Below, piece after piece: positions 36,372 through 45,903 of a stretch of DNA of 64,000 nucleotides. Source of the stretch: Halovulum marinum (GTDB taxonomy: Bacteria > Pseudomonadota > Alphaproteobacteria > Rhodobacterales > Rhodobacteraceae). Every line of letters begins with the position of its first letter. The first letter of the stretch is position 1. Location of the stretch: contig NZ_WIND01000002.1 in the NCBI RefSeq assembly GCF_009697225.1, forward strand, positions 186,001 to 250,000, in the 5' to 3' direction. The notes below the pieces were generated by a model, which saw only the letters and a list, made by a program, of their open reading frames with translations, searched no databases and had not been told where the DNA came from. A program made the position numbers and the translations under genes.

Positions 36372-36464
36372 CTGCCGCCGTTTCAGCGCGGGCATGCGGT
36401 TTGCGGCGGGCGGCGGCCGGCTCGACAGCCTGTCCACGCCGGACATGACGCGGCGCGGCGAAGC

Positions 36465-37427
36465 CTAGCCGCCGGTCTTCGGCGCCGGGGCGACCGGGGT
36501 CGGCAATGGCCGGCCGGCGAAGTGGGCGGCGAGGTTGTCCACCACCAGCTGCGCCATCGCGTCCCTTGTCTCGACCGTGCCGCTGGCGTGGTGCGGGTAA
36601 AGCGTGACGTTGGGCAGCGCGGTCAGCGCCGGGTCCGGCTGCGGCTCGTTCAGGTAGACGTCCAGCCCGGCGCTGCCCAGGGTGCCATCGCGCAGCGCCG
36701 CGATCAGCGCGGCCTCGTCCACCACGCTGCCGCGCGCGACGTTGACCAGCGTGCCCTGCGGGCCCAGCGCCTCGAGCACGGCGCGGTCGACCATGCCGCG
36801 GGTGGCGGCGCCGCCGGGAACCACCAGCACCAGGATGTCGGCCCAGGCGGCGAGGTCGCGGATCTGCGGGTGGAACGCGTAATCCACCGGCTTGCGGCTG
36901 CGCGCGGTATAGCCGATCTCCAGCCCCAGCGGCACGAGGCGCCGGGCGATGGCCTGGCCGATGTTGCCGAGGCCCGCGATCCCCGCGCGCTTGCCGTGCA
37001 GCGCCGAAAGCAGCGGGTACATGCCCTTGCGGCCCCAGTCGCCCGAGCGCACATAGGCGTGCGCCGCGATCAGTTGCCGGCGCGCGGCCAGCGTCAGCAT
37101 CAGCGCGGTGTCGGCGACGTCGTCGTGCAGCGCCGCCGAGGTGTTGGTCAGCGCGATGCCGCGCGCCGACAGCGCCGGCAGGTCGATGCTCTCGAATCCG
37201 GCCGAGGCGCAGGCGACGATCTCGAGGTCGGGCAGGTGCGCCAGCTGGACTTCGGTCAGCGGCGTGTGGCCGTTGGTGACCACCGCCCGGCAGCCCGGGC
37301 CGTGCGCGGCGAGAAAGGCGTCCGGGTCGGCGGCTTCGTCCTGGCGGTGCAGGGTGTAGGCCGCGGCAAGCTGCGCCATCGCCATGGGGCGGGCGGCGTG
37401 CATCACCATCACCGGCGGCCTGCTCAC
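36465..37427 (-). CDS. D-2-hydroxyacid dehydrogenase, co-translated with a dipeptide-type ABC transporter
   Basis: 320 residues. Rossmann motif AGIAGLGNIGQAIA, catalytic Arg in NVARGSVVDE, Glu in LDVYLNEPQP and His in LYPHHASGT. GhrB-like; it reduces a 2-keto acid. The start is a GTG overlapping the ATPase TGA (GTGA); an ATG 18 bases later is an alternative. Coupling to the transporter suggests its substrate derives from the imported compound, which may then not be a peptide. Confidence 0.88.
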   Translation of the reverse strand: MSRPPVMVMHAARPMAMAQLAAAYTLHRQDEAADPDAFLAAHGPGCRAVVTNGHTPLTEVQLAHLPDLEIVACASAGFESIDLPALSARGIALTNTSAALHDDVADTALMLTLAARRQLIAAHAYVRSGDWGRKGMYPLLSALHGKRAGIAGLGNIGQAIARRLVPLGLEIGYTARSRKPVDYAFHPQIRDLAAWADILVLVVPGGAATRGMVDRAVLEALGPQGTLVNVARGSVVDEAALIAALRDGTLGSAGLDVYLNEPQPDPALTALPNVTLYPHHASGTVETRDAMAQLVVDNLAAHFAGRPLPTPVAPAPKTGG

Positions 37428-39055
37428 GCGGGAGCCTCCGCCAGTTGCGCGCGGGCGCGGCGGCGCTCGGCCTGCACGTCGGGGTCGGGGTCGAGGCTGG
37501 CGGCCAGCAGCGCCCGGGTATAGGCCTCGCGCGGGGCCTCGAAGATCTGCCGCACCGGGCCCTGCTCGACGATCCGGCCGCCCTGCATCACCACCACGCG
37601 GTGCGCGAAGTCGCGCACCAGCGGCAGGTCGTGGGCGATGAACAGGTAGCTGAGCCCCAGCTCGTCCTGCAGCCGGTTGAGCAGGTCGATCACCTGCGCC
37701 TGAATCGACACGTCCAGCGCCGAGACCGCCTCGTCGCAGATGATCAGCTTCGGCTCCAGCGCCAGCGCGCGGGCGATGGCGATGCGCTGGCGCTGCCCGC
37801 CCGAGAACTGGTGCGGGTAGCGGTGAATGTGCTCGGGGTCCAGCCCGACCTGCCGCAGCAGGTCCTGCACGCGCGCGGCCCGGCGGTCCTTCGGCAGGAT
37901 GCCGGGGTGGATCACGAACGCCTCGGCGATGATCTGGCCGACGGACATGCGCGGGTTCAGCGACTGCGTCGGGTCCTGGAACACCATCTGGATCTCGCGC
38001 CGCAGGGCGAACAGCTCCTTCGGCGGCATGGCGATCAGATCGCGCCCCGCGTAGAAGGCGGCGCCGGCGGTGGCGTCCTCCAGCCGCAGCAGGGTCTTGG
38101 CCAGCGTCGACTTGCCCGAGCCGCTTTCGCCGACGATCGCCACGGTCTCGCCCGGCAGCACGGTCAGCGACGCGTCCTGCAGCGCGGTGAAGTCGCCGAA
38201 AACCTTGGTCAGGCCCTGCACGTCGAGGATCGGCCCGATGCCGGTGTCCAGCGGCGCGGCCATCTCGCCGGTGCCGGGCACGGCGGCGATCAGCTTCGCG
38301 GTATAGGGGTGGCGCGGGGTGCGGTAGACCTCGGCGGCGCTGCCGGTCTCGACGATCTCGCCCGAGTTCATCACCACGACGCGGTCGGCGACCTCGGCCA
38401 CCACGCCAAGATCGTGGGTGATCAGCAGCAGGCCCATGCCGGTTTCCTGCTGCAGCTCCTCGAGCAGGGCGAGGATCTGCGCCTGCACGGTGACGTCCAG
38501 CGCCGTGGTCGGCTCGTCCGCGATCAGGATGTCGGGTTTCAGCGCCAGCGCCATCGCGATCATCAGACGCTGCCGCTGCCCGCCCGAGAACTGGTGCGGA
38601 TAGGCGTCGATCCTGCTTTCGGGCGCGGGGATGCCGACGCGGCGCATCAACTCCAGCGCGCGGGCGCGCGCCTCGGCGCGGGCGACGCCGTGCGCGGTCA
38701 TGATCTCGGCGATCTGGAAGCCGACCGAGTAGACCGGGTTCAGGTGGCTCATCGGGTCCTGGAAGATCATCGCGATCCGGCGGCCGTTGATCTCGCGCCG
38801 GGCGTCCGGGGACAGGGTCAGCAGATCCTGCCCCTCGAACAGGATCCGGCCCGAGACGATCTGCCCCGGCGGGCAGTCGATCAGGTCCATCACCGCCGAG
38901 GCCGAGACCGACTTTCCCGAGCCGGACTCGCCCAGGATCGCCAGGCATTCGCCCCGGTCCAGGTGCCAGCTGACGTCGCGCACCGCGTGCACGGTGCCGC
39001 GCGCGGTGTGGAAGTCGACGGTCAGGTTGCGGACCTCGAGAAGATGCCCGGTCAT
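37424..39055 (-). CDS. Dipeptide/oligopeptide-type ABC transporter ATPase, two fused ATPase domains
   Basis: 543 residues with two complete nucleotide-binding domains (Dpp D plus F in one chain, GsiA-like). Domain 1: [35 protein letters not shown]. Domain 2: [36 protein letters not shown]. The linker is at about 265-275. Overlaps the upstream permease and downstream dehydrogenase genes by 4 bases. Confidence 0.93.
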   Translation of the reverse strand: MTGHLLEVRNLTVDFHTARGTVHAVRDVSWHLDRGECLAILGESGSGKSVSASAVMDLIDCPPGQIVSGRILFEGQDLLTLSPDARREINGRRIAMIFQDPMSHLNPVYSVGFQIAEIMTAHGVARAEARARALELMRRVGIPAPESRIDAYPHQFSGGQRQRLMIAMALALKPDILIADEPTTALDVTVQAQILALLEELQQETGMGLLLITHDLGVVAEVADRVVVMNSGEIVETGSAAEVYRTPRHPYTAKLIAAVPGTGEMAAPLDTGIGPILDVQGLTKVFGDFTALQDASLTVLPGETVAIVGESGSGKSTLAKTLLRLEDATAGAAFYAGRDLIAMPPKELFALRREIQMVFQDPTQSLNPRMSVGQIIAEAFVIHPGILPKDRRAARVQDLLRQVGLDPEHIHRYPHQFSGGQRQRIAIARALALEPKLIICDEAVSALDVSIQAQVIDLLNRLQDELGLSYLFIAHDLPLVRDFAHRVVVMQGGRIVEQGPVRQIFEAPREAYTRALLAASLDPDPDVQAERRRARAQLAEAPA

Positions 39056-39975
39056 TTCCGGCTCCGCGGCAGTTCCAGCCGCCAGCGCTGCACCGGGTCG
39101 AGCGCGGTGCGCATCCAGTTCGACAGCAGGTTCAGCGACAGCGTGGTCAGGATGATCGCCAGCCCCGGCCAGAACGACAGCCACCAGGCGGTGGTCAGGT
39201 ACGGCCGGCCCTGCGCCACCATCAGCCCCCAGGTGATCTCGGGCGGCTGGATGCCGATGCCGAGGAACGACAGCGAGCTTTCGGCCAGCATCACGAAGGC
39301 GAAGTCCAGCGTGGCGATGGTGATCAGCGTCGGGAAGATCACCGGCAGGATATGGCGGAACACGATCCGCCGGGTCGAGGCGCCCATCACCTGCGCCGCC
39401 TGCACGAACATGCGCTCGCGCACCTCCAGCACCTCGGCGCGCGACGTGCGCAGGTAGACCGGGATCCGGGTGATCGCCAGCACGATGATCAGGTTCCCGA
39501 CCGCCGGCTCCAGCATGTACAGCACGATCACCGCCAGCAGCAGCGACGGGAACGACATGATCACGTCGGCCAGCCGCATGATCACCTGGCTGGCCAGCCT
39601 GGCGGTGTAGCCCGCGATCAGCCCCAGCGCGCCGCCGATCAGCAGCGAGGAGGCCACCGCGCCGGCGGCGACCATCAGCGTGTTCTGCGCCGCGACGACG
39701 ATTCGCGCCAGCAGCGGCCGGCCCAGCGCGTCGCCGCCCAGCCAGAACAGCCACGGCTTCGAGAAGTCGAACGGTGGCGCGTTGCGCCCGCGCAGGTTCT
39801 GCCGGGTGGCCGCGTCCTCCAGCAGCATCGGGCCGAACAGGGCGCAGAACACCATCAGCAGCAGGAACAGCGCCGCGGCGAAGGCGAACTTGTCGCGCCA
39901 CAGCATCGCCAGGATCCGGCGCGCCGGGTGCGGCGCGTCGGCGATGGGTTGGGCGTCGGTGTCGGTCGCGGCCAT
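39052..39975 (-). CDS. Dipeptide-type ABC transporter permease (DppC)
   Basis: 307 residues, about six membrane segments with the DppC pattern. The N-terminal segment FAAALFLLLMVFCALFGP is followed by DALGRPLLARIV. The ATPase-contacting loop includes FVQAAQVMGASTRRIVFRHILP. Start at the inner ATG (Ala-Ala-Thr), which gives the usual length; 4 bases after the DppB stop. Confidence 0.92.
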   Translation of the reverse strand: MAATDTDAQPIADAPHPARRILAMLWRDKFAFAAALFLLLMVFCALFGPMLLEDAATRQNLRGRNAPPFDFSKPWLFWLGGDALGRPLLARIVVAAQNTLMVAAGAVASSLLIGGALGLIAGYTARLASQVIMRLADVIMSFPSLLLAVIVLYMLEPAVGNLIIVLAITRIPVYLRTSRAEVLEVRERMFVQAAQVMGASTRRIVFRHILPVIFPTLITIATLDFAFVMLAESSLSFLGIGIQPPEITWGLMVAQGRPYLTTAWWLSFWPGLAIILTTLSLNLLSNWMRTALDPVQRWRLELPRSRK

Positions 39976-39979
39976 GGGC

Positions 39980-40894
39980 TCAGTACCGGATGCGCGGATC
40001 GAGCACCGCATACAGCACGTCGATCAGCAGGTTCATGACGAAGATGGCGAGGGCGGTGACCATGATCGCCGCCAGCACCACGGCGAAGTCGCGCTGCAGG
40101 ATCGAATCGATCATCAGCTTGCCGACGCCGGGAAAACCGAAGATCGACTCGACCACCACCGCGCCGTTCAGCAGCCCCGCGGCCTGGTCGCCGATCACGG
40201 TGATCACCGGCAGCATGGCGTTGCGCAGCGCGTGCACGAAGATGATCGGCCGGTTCTTCACGCCCTTGGCGCGGGCGGTCTTGATGTAGGCCGAGGACAG
40301 GGTCGAGATCATCGAGCCGCGCACCACCTGCAGGATCAGCCCGAACGGGCGGATGAACAGCACCCCGATCGGCAGGATCCAGTGCCAGGGCGTGCCGGTG
40401 CCGCTGGTCGGCACCCAGCCCAGGTTGACCGAGAACAGCACGATGGCGACGATGGCGATCCAGAAGTCCGGCGCGCTGGCGCCGATCAGCGAGAAGAAGG
40501 TCGCCAGCCGGTCGAACAGGCCGCCGACGCGGAACGCCGCCAGCGAGCCGATGACGATCGCCAGCAGCGTGACCAGGACCATGGTGATGGCGGCCAGTTG
40601 CAGCGTCCAGGCAAAGCCGCGCAGCACCGCGTCGAGCGCCGGTTCCGCGCGCCGGATCGACATGCCGAAGTCCAGCCGCGCCAGATCGCCGACGAAGCGG
40701 CCGAACTGGACCATCAGCGGGTCGTTCAGCCCGTGGATGTTGCGGAAGTTCTCGCGCGCCTCCTGGCTGGCGTCGAGCGGCAGGTACAGGTCGGTGGGAT
40801 CGCCCGTCAGCCGGCTGAGGAAGAACACGAGGATGATCAGCCCGACCAGCGAGATCGCGCTGGCGATCGCGCGTTTGCCCAGAAAGCCTTTCAT
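39980..40894 (-). CDS. Dipeptide-type ABC transporter permease (DppB)
   Basis: 304 residues, six-helix DppB: LVGLIILVFFLSRLTGDPTDLY, SYIKTARAKG-type loop (SSAYIKTARAKGVKN), and NGAVVVESIFGFPGVGKLM. The first permease after the binding-protein gene, from which it is separated by a strong hairpin. Confidence 0.93.
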   Translation of the reverse strand: MKGFLGKRAIASAISLVGLIILVFFLSRLTGDPTDLYLPLDASQEARENFRNIHGLNDPLMVQFGRFVGDLARLDFGMSIRRAEPALDAVLRGFAWTLQLAAITMVLVTLLAIVIGSLAAFRVGGLFDRLATFFSLIGASAPDFWIAIVAIVLFSVNLGWVPTSGTGTPWHWILPIGVLFIRPFGLILQVVRGSMISTLSSAYIKTARAKGVKNRPIIFVHALRNAMLPVITVIGDQAAGLLNGAVVVESIFGFPGVGKLMIDSILQRDFAVVLAAIMVTALAIFVMNLLIDVLYAVLDPRIRY

Positions 40895-40911
40895 GGCGGC
40901 GCCCCTTTCGG

Positions 40912-40939
40912 TCCGGGGGCGGACGGCGCCGCCCCCGGA
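40912..40939 (-). terminator. Perfect 11-bp hairpin between the dppA- and dppB-type genes
   Basis: Stem (T)CCGGGGGCGG / CCGCCCCCGG(A) with a 6-base loop, in the 54 bases between the solute-binding-protein gene and the first permease gene. Same placement as the hairpins at 6087 and 57330. It may act as a leaky terminator or as 3' protection for the binding-protein message. Confidence 0.7.
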
Positions 40940-40948
40940 ATTCGTCCG

Positions 40949-42454
40949 TCAGTTGAACGAGACCTGCGACAGCTGCAGCTCGCTGTTGGTGCGGATCGTC
41001 GGGGTGAAATCCAGGCGCGGGTTCACCCGGCTGAAGCCCACCATGTGGAACAGCTGCACGTCATAGACCTTGTCGGTGTGGATGTACTTGAACAGCTCGG
41101 CCCACTTCGCTTCGCGCTCGTCGCCGGTGGCGGTGGTCGCGTCGAGGATCATCGCGTCGAGCTCGGGGTCGCGCACCGCCGACTGCAGCCCTTCGGAGGC
41201 GTACTTGAAGAACACCGAGAACACCGGGTCGCCGTTGGCATTGTCATGCTGCGCGGCGACGATCTCGGGGCGACGGTCCTCGGGGAAGGGGTTGGAGTAG
41301 TGCTCCAGCCACTCGGCCACCTCGACCATCTGCAGCGACATGTTGAAGCCGGCGTCCTGCCACATGGCCAGCAGCGCCTCCATCGTCTCCAGCACGTTGC
41401 CCCAGTTGTTGGTGCGCCCGATCAGCGTGATCTCGGTGTCGACCGGCACGCCGTCGGCGCGGGCCTCCTCGAGCAGCGCCCTGGCCTTTTCCAGATCGAA
41501 GGGATAGGGCTCCAGGTCGTGGTTGTAGCCGATCGTCGACGGCGGCACGAGCGCGGTGGACAGCAGCGTGCCGTCGGCCAGGATCGTGCCCACGAACGCC
41601 TCGCGGTCGACGGCGTAGTTCAGCGCCTGCCGGACCCGGATGTCGTCCAGCGGCGCCATCGTGGTGTCGGGCCGCATGTAGACGCTTTCCGAGTTCGGGT
41701 ACGAGAAATCCATCGACGCGTCGGAGGCGTCCTGCAGCGCGATGTTCGGCGCGATGTCGGCCTCGCCCGCCGCCACCATCGCCGCGCGCACCGCCGAGTC
41801 GGACCGGAACACATAGGTGGCGTTCCTGACCGCCGGCTCTTCGCCCCAGTAGTCCGGGTTCAGCGACAGCTTGATGTGCTGGCCGCGGGCGTATTCGTCG
41901 AAGGTGTAGGGCCCGGTGCCGACCGGCGTCTCGACGAACGAATCCATGGCCGTTTCCGAAGGCACCACGGTCACGGTCGACATCAGCAGCGGCAGGATCG
42001 GCTGCGCCGGGTCGGCGGTGATCTCGATCGTGGTGTCGTCCACGACATTGGTGGTCAGATCGATGCCGCCGAAGAACTTGGCGCCGATCTCGCACGAGAT
42101 CTGCTCGGACTTGATCCGCTCCAGCGAATGCGCGACGTCGGCGGCGTCCAGCGCGGTGCCGTCATGGAAGCTCACGCCGCTGCGCAGGTTGAACCGCCAG
42201 GTGCCGTTGCCCTTGTCTTCCCAGCTTTCGGCCAGGCGCGGCTGCAGGCCCGATCCGGGCACCAGCTCGGTCATGGTCTCGGCGATGTTCTGCAGCACCA
42301 CCCGGCCGACGTTGGACCGCGACGCCTCGCAGGGGTCGACGATGTCCAGTTCCTCGGACAGCACGACGGTGATGCTGTCCTCCTGCGCCGCCACCTGACT
42401 CGCGCCGGCGGCGGCGAGCATGGCCGCGGCAATGCACACGGTTCTTCGGATCAT
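40949..42454 (-). CDS. Dipeptide-type ABC transporter solute-binding protein (SBP family 5)
   Basis: 501 residues. Signal peptide (IRRTVCIAAAMLAAAGASQVAAQ). Family 5 pattern: LAESWEDKGNGTWRFNLRSGVSFHDGTALDAADV in short blocks (e.g. GVSFHDGTALDAADV), VGTGPYTFDEY, RQALNYAVDREAFV and SVFFKYASEG. A GGGAGGA site before the ATG. Ligand unknown; the family covers peptides, opines and sugars. Divergent from a LysR gene. Confidence 0.92.
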   Translation of the reverse strand: MIRRTVCIAAAMLAAAGASQVAAQEDSITVVLSEELDIVDPCEASRSNVGRVVLQNIAETMTELVPGSGLQPRLAESWEDKGNGTWRFNLRSGVSFHDGTALDAADVAHSLERIKSEQISCEIGAKFFGGIDLTTNVVDDTTIEITADPAQPILPLLMSTVTVVPSETAMDSFVETPVGTGPYTFDEYARGQHIKLSLNPDYWGEEPAVRNATYVFRSDSAVRAAMVAAGEADIAPNIALQDASDASMDFSYPNSESVYMRPDTTMAPLDDIRVRQALNYAVDREAFVGTILADGTLLSTALVPPSTIGYNHDLEPYPFDLEKARALLEEARADGVPVDTEITLIGRTNNWGNVLETMEALLAMWQDAGFNMSLQMVEVAEWLEHYSNPFPEDRRPEIVAAQHDNANGDPVFSVFFKYASEGLQSAVRDPELDAMILDATTATGDEREAKWAELFKYIHTDKVYDVQLFHMVGFSRVNPRLDFTPTIRTNSELQLSQVSFN

Positions 42455-42588
42455 AGGGTCCTCCCACACTGTGCGGCCGAGGTGCGGCCGCGGTTTCCGC
42501 CATCCGTTCACAGCGGACGACGTGGTTTTCGCTGCCCCGCGACCTTAGCGTGTCGGGGCCGCGGCGATATTTCAATACTGGATCACTG

Positions 42589-42607
42589 CGATACAAAACT
42601 TGTATCG
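42589..42607. promoter_or_regulatory. Candidate LysR-type operator, CGATACAA-AAC-TTGTATCG
   Basis: A perfect 8-bp inverted repeat around a 3-base centre, containing the T-N11-A pattern typical of LysR-family sites. It lies between the divergent dpp-type operon and lysR-type gene, 40 bases before the latter. It is the strongest palindrome found in any intergenic region here. Confidence 0.7.
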
Positions 42608-42646
42608 TGGATCCGGCCGGCGCCCCGCCGGCACGGCGGAGGCGCG

Positions 42647-43570
42647 ATGGGCAGCGGCAAGTTCGAACTCAACCAGCTGCGCTGCTTCGTCTGCGTCGCC
42701 GAGGAGCTGAGCTTCCGCCGCGCGGCGCTGCGGCTGAACATGACGCAGCCGCCGCTGTCGCGGCAGATCATGATGCTGGAGCACGCCGTCGGCGCGCGGC
42801 TGCTGGACCGCAACAACCGCGTCATCCGCCTGACCGCGGCCGGGCAGAGCTTCCTGGCCAGCGCGACCGAGATCCTGGAGCGGGCCGAGTTCGCGGTGCT
42901 CAGCGCCCGCCAGGCCGAGCGCGGCGAGATCGGCGGCGTCGAGATGGGGTTCGTGCCCTCGGCGGCGTTCGGCTTCGTGCCGACGATCATCGCGGCGCTG
43001 TCCGAGCGGCTGCCGGACGTCACCTTCAACCCGATCGAGATGATGAGCTACGAGATCGTCGAGGCGCTGCGCTCGGGGCGGCTGGACTTCGGGCTGACCC
43101 GCTCGCGCGGCACCGAGGCGCAGCTCGACACCGTGCGGGTGATCAGCGAGACGTTCCTGCTGGCGCTGCCCGCCGACCATCCGCTGGCCGCGGCCGCCGA
43201 GGTGCGGCTGGGCGATCTCGACGGGCAGGCGTTCATCGGCTACTCGACCGAGCGCGGCGGCCATCTGCGCCGGGTGCACCAGGGGCTGTTCGCCGCCGCC
43301 GGGATCGCCCCGCGCCTGGTGCAGGAGGTCAGCCAGACGCACACCGTGCTGGCGCTGGTCGACCGCGGCCTGGGCGCGGCGCTGGTGCCGGCCTCGGCCG
43401 GCGCGCTGCGCATGACCAACCTGACCTTCCGGCAGATCCGCATCCCGGCGCGGTTCCGCTCGGACATCTACCTCGCCTCGGGGCTGCGCCGCACCGGCGC
43501 GCTGCAGCAGCGGGTGCGCGGGGTGATCCGCGACGCGCTGGCCGAGTACGCCGGGGCCGGGCCGGCCTGA
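42647..43570 (+). CDS. LysR-family transcriptional regulator
   Basis: 307 residues. N-terminal HTH ELSFRRAALRLNMTQPPLSRQI and a two-lobed effector domain (VEMGFVPSAAFGFVPTII, DFGLTRSRG, ALVPASAGAL). Start at the ATG after GGCGGAGG. Divergent from the dpp-type operon, with a palindrome between; it likely activates that operon in response to its substrate. Confidence 0.92.
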   Translation: MGSGKFELNQLRCFVCVAEELSFRRAALRLNMTQPPLSRQIMMLEHAVGARLLDRNNRVIRLTAAGQSFLASATEILERAEFAVLSARQAERGEIGGVEMGFVPSAAFGFVPTIIAALSERLPDVTFNPIEMMSYEIVEALRSGRLDFGLTRSRGTEAQLDTVRVISETFLLALPADHPLAAAAEVRLGDLDGQAFIGYSTERGGHLRRVHQGLFAAAGIAPRLVQEVSQTHTVLALVDRGLGAALVPASAGALRMTNLTFRQIRIPARFRSDIYLASGLRRTGALQQRVRGVIRDALAEYAGAGPA

Positions 43571-43593
43571 CCCCGGACGCGGCGGGCGCGCGG

Positions 43594-44487
43594 TCATATC
43601 CACCGGCTCCGCCGGGTGCGCGCGGTCCGCGCCATCATCAGCGAGGCGGCGAAGATCACCGCGCCGCCGACATAGGTCTGGAGCGGCACCAGCTCGCCGA
43701 AGAACAGGTAGGCGAGGGCGGCCACCACTGGCAGCCGCAGGAAATCGAACGGCACGATCAGCGAGGCGTCGGCCAGCGACAGCGCGCGGGTGACCAGGCC
43801 CATGTTCAGCGCGCCGATGACGCCCTGGGCGGCCAGGAACAGCCATTGCTCGGCGGTCGGCGTGACCCAGACCAGCGCCGCCGGAACCGCCGCGATCGGC
43901 ACCGTGACGATCAGGTTCCAGGCCACCAGCGTCTCGGTCCGGTCGCGCGCCGACATCGGTTTCAGGATCAGCTGGATGATCGACAGCAGCAGCGCGCCCA
44001 GCAGCGCGAACAGCAGCCCCGGCGGAATGCCGTCGTGCTGGCCGGGACGCAGGATGATCACCACGCCGGCGAACCCGGCGATCACCGCCAGCACCCGCGC
44101 CGCCTGCGGCCGTTCCGACAGGAACGCCCAGGCGCCGATGGTGACGAAGATCGGCGCGGTGAAGGCGATCGCGGTCACGTCCGCCAGCGGCGCCAGCGCG
44201 AAGGCGGCGAAGAACGCCACCAGCGAGCCCAGTTTCAGCGCCGCGCGCACCACGTGCATCCAGCGGTAGCCCGAGCGCAGCACGCCGGGCCGCATCAGGA
44301 TCCAGGGCAGAAAGACCAGCAGCCCGAACAGCGCCCGGGTGAAGCCGATCACGAAAGGATGGACGTCGGGCGAGACCGACCGCACGATGACCGCGTCGAT
44401 CGCGTTCAGCACCGCGACCAGAAGCATGAGGATCACGCCCAGGACCGCCGCCCGATCGGTGTCGCTGGCCTTCAGGCTGCCGGTCAT
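43594..44487 (-). CDS. EamA/DMT-superfamily permease
   Basis: 297 residues with ten predicted membrane segments in two EamA repeats (LGVILMLLVAVLNAIDAVIV, and later WLFLAAQGVIGALNMGLVTRAL). RhaT/YdcZ-like exporter or importer of metabolites. The start is an ATG giving the standard length; upstream in-frame codons are not hydrophobic or conserved. Divergent from the Asp-box protein gene, so it may carry a substrate of that cluster, or be unrelated. Confidence 0.88.
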   Translation of the reverse strand: MTGSLKASDTDRAAVLGVILMLLVAVLNAIDAVIVRSVSPDVHPFVIGFTRALFGLLVFLPWILMRPGVLRSGYRWMHVVRAALKLGSLVAFFAAFALAPLADVTAIAFTAPIFVTIGAWAFLSERPQAARVLAVIAGFAGVVIILRPGQHDGIPPGLLFALLGALLLSIIQLILKPMSARDRTETLVAWNLIVTVPIAAVPAALVWVTPTAEQWLFLAAQGVIGALNMGLVTRALSLADASLIVPFDFLRLPVVAALAYLFFGELVPLQTYVGGAVIFAASLMMARTARTRRSRWI

Positions 44488-44663
44488 GTCGTCGGTCGTC
44501 CCCCCTGCGGCGACTCGGCGGTCGCCTTCTGCCTGGCCGCCAGTGTTGGCGGGAGCGAGCAATATGTCAACTGTCTTGCAGGGGCGGTGCCGGACGCTGA
44601 TCGGATCGCAGAAATAGTTGTGCATTTCTAATCCATTGCTGGTTGCATGGATCTTGCGCGATG

Positions 44664-44678
44664 ACTGATGACATCAGT
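44664..44678. promoter_or_regulatory. Candidate GntR operator, ACTGATG-A-CATCAGT palindrome
   Basis: A perfect 7-bp inverted repeat around one base in the divergent region before the Asp-box gene. Its core TGATGA-N2-TCAG recurs before the DtnK-like gene at 50688-50699. Right beside it the word ACAACTTG occurs twice in tandem (44680-44695). The GntR protein encoded between these two sites is the likely reader. Confidence 0.45.
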
Positions 44679-44739
44679 TACAACTTGACAACTTGTGTTT
44701 TGCACCGCATTGGTGCGGCGAGTGACCAGGGGGGATGCA

Positions 44740-45903
44740 ATGGACGCCAGCGACGATACCGGCCTGCCGGAGCCCACGCCCGACCGGATCGCGGCGGGGA
44801 TGGACGGGGTGCTGCGGCCGACCGCCCCCGGCCGGCGCGAGGCGTTGCTGCCGTCGCCCTGCGTGCAGAATCACGCCGCCTTTCTGGCGCTGCAGCCGCA
44901 GGGGCTGGCCTGCCTGTGGTTCGGCGGCTCGCTCGAGGGCAAGGCCGACATCTCGGTCTACCGCTCGGAGCTGGACGGCGGAACCTGGCGCGCGCCGCAG
45001 GCGATCAGCGACGACCCCGACCGTTCCGAGCAGAACCCGATCCAGTTCGACGCGCCGGACGGACGCCGCCTGTTCCTCCACACCGCGCAGCCCGGCGGCG
45101 ATCAGGATGCCTGTGTCGTGCGCCTGCGTGCCGAGGGCGGCCCACCGCGGGACCTGCCGCTGCCGCGCGGCACCTTCGTGCGCGCGCCGGTTCAGGTGCG
45201 CGCGGACGGCGCCTGGCTGCTGCCGCTGTTCCGCTGCGTGCCGCGGCCGGGGCAGCGCTGGACCGGGGCGCACGACACCGCGGCGCTGGCGATCAGCGCC
45301 GATCGGGGCGAGACCTGGCGCGAGATCGAGGTGCCCGGCTCGACCGGCTGCGTGCACATGACCCTGGTGCCGCTGGGCGACGGGCGCATCGCCGCGTTCT
45401 TTCGCCGGCGGCAGGCGGATTTCGTCCATCGCAGCGAAAGCGCCGACGGCGGCGAAAGCTGGAGCGTGCCGCAGCCGACAGACGTGCCCAACAACAACTC
45501 GTCGATCTCGGTGGTGCCGCTGCCCGACGGGCGGCTGGCGATGGCCTGCAACCCGATCAACGCGGCGATGCACCCGGACCGACGGGCGTCGCTGTACGAC
45601 GAGCTGGGCGACGATACGCGCCCCAGCGCCAGCGGCGGCTGCAATCCGGTCTGGGGCGTGCCGCGCGCGCCGCTGAGCCTGTGCCTGTCCGAGGACGGCG
45701 GCCGCAGCTTCCCGCTGCGCCGCGTGGTCGACGACAGCCCCGGCACCTGCCTGTCGAACGACAGTCTCGACGGCCGCAACCGCGAGCTGTCATACCCGTC
45801 GCTGGTGGCGCACGCGGACGGCACGCTGGATCTGGCCTATACCTTCTTCCGGCGCGCGATAAAGCACGTCAGGCTGGCGCCGGACTGGACGGAGACGACA
45901 TGA
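44740..45903 (+). CDS. Asp-box (sialidase-like) beta-propeller protein
   Basis: 387 residues. At least three Asp-box repeats are visible ([24 protein letters not shown]), plus an Arg-rich RAP-type motif (FVRAPVQV). This is the exo-sialidase/BNR fold. There is no signal peptide, so the protein is cytosolic. Such proteins accompany DapA-like and sugar-acid genes in some proteobacteria, with unproved function; a hydrolase or lyase for a sugar derivative is possible. GGGG-rich ribosome site; stop overlaps the pdxA-like ATG. Confidence 0.82.
   Translation: MDASDDTGLPEPTPDRIAAGMDGVLRPTAPGRREALLPSPCVQNHAAFLALQPQGLACLWFGGSLEGKADISVYRSELDGGTWRAPQAISDDPDRSEQNPIQFDAPDGRRLFLHTAQPGGDQDACVVRLRAEGGPPRDLPLPRGTFVRAPVQVRADGAWLLPLFRCVPRPGQRWTGAHDTAALAISADRGETWREIEVPGSTGCVHMTLVPLGDGRIAAFFRRRQADFVHRSESADGGESWSVPQPTDVPNNNSSISVVPLPDGRLAMACNPINAAMHPDRRASLYDELGDDTRPSASGGCNPVWGVPRAPLSLCLSEDGGRSFPLRRVVDDSPGTCLSNDSLDGRNRELSYPSLVAHADGTLDLAYTFFRRAIKHVRLAPDWTETT

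Noticed and set aside
39680-43570. Open frame of 1296 codons on the + strand
   Set aside because: Only its last 308 codons, the LysR gene from 42647, are protein-like. The rest is antisense to the dipeptide-type transporter genes.
44740-45903. Secreted sialidase
   Set aside because: Asp boxes are present but there is no signal peptide, and no nan genes are nearby.
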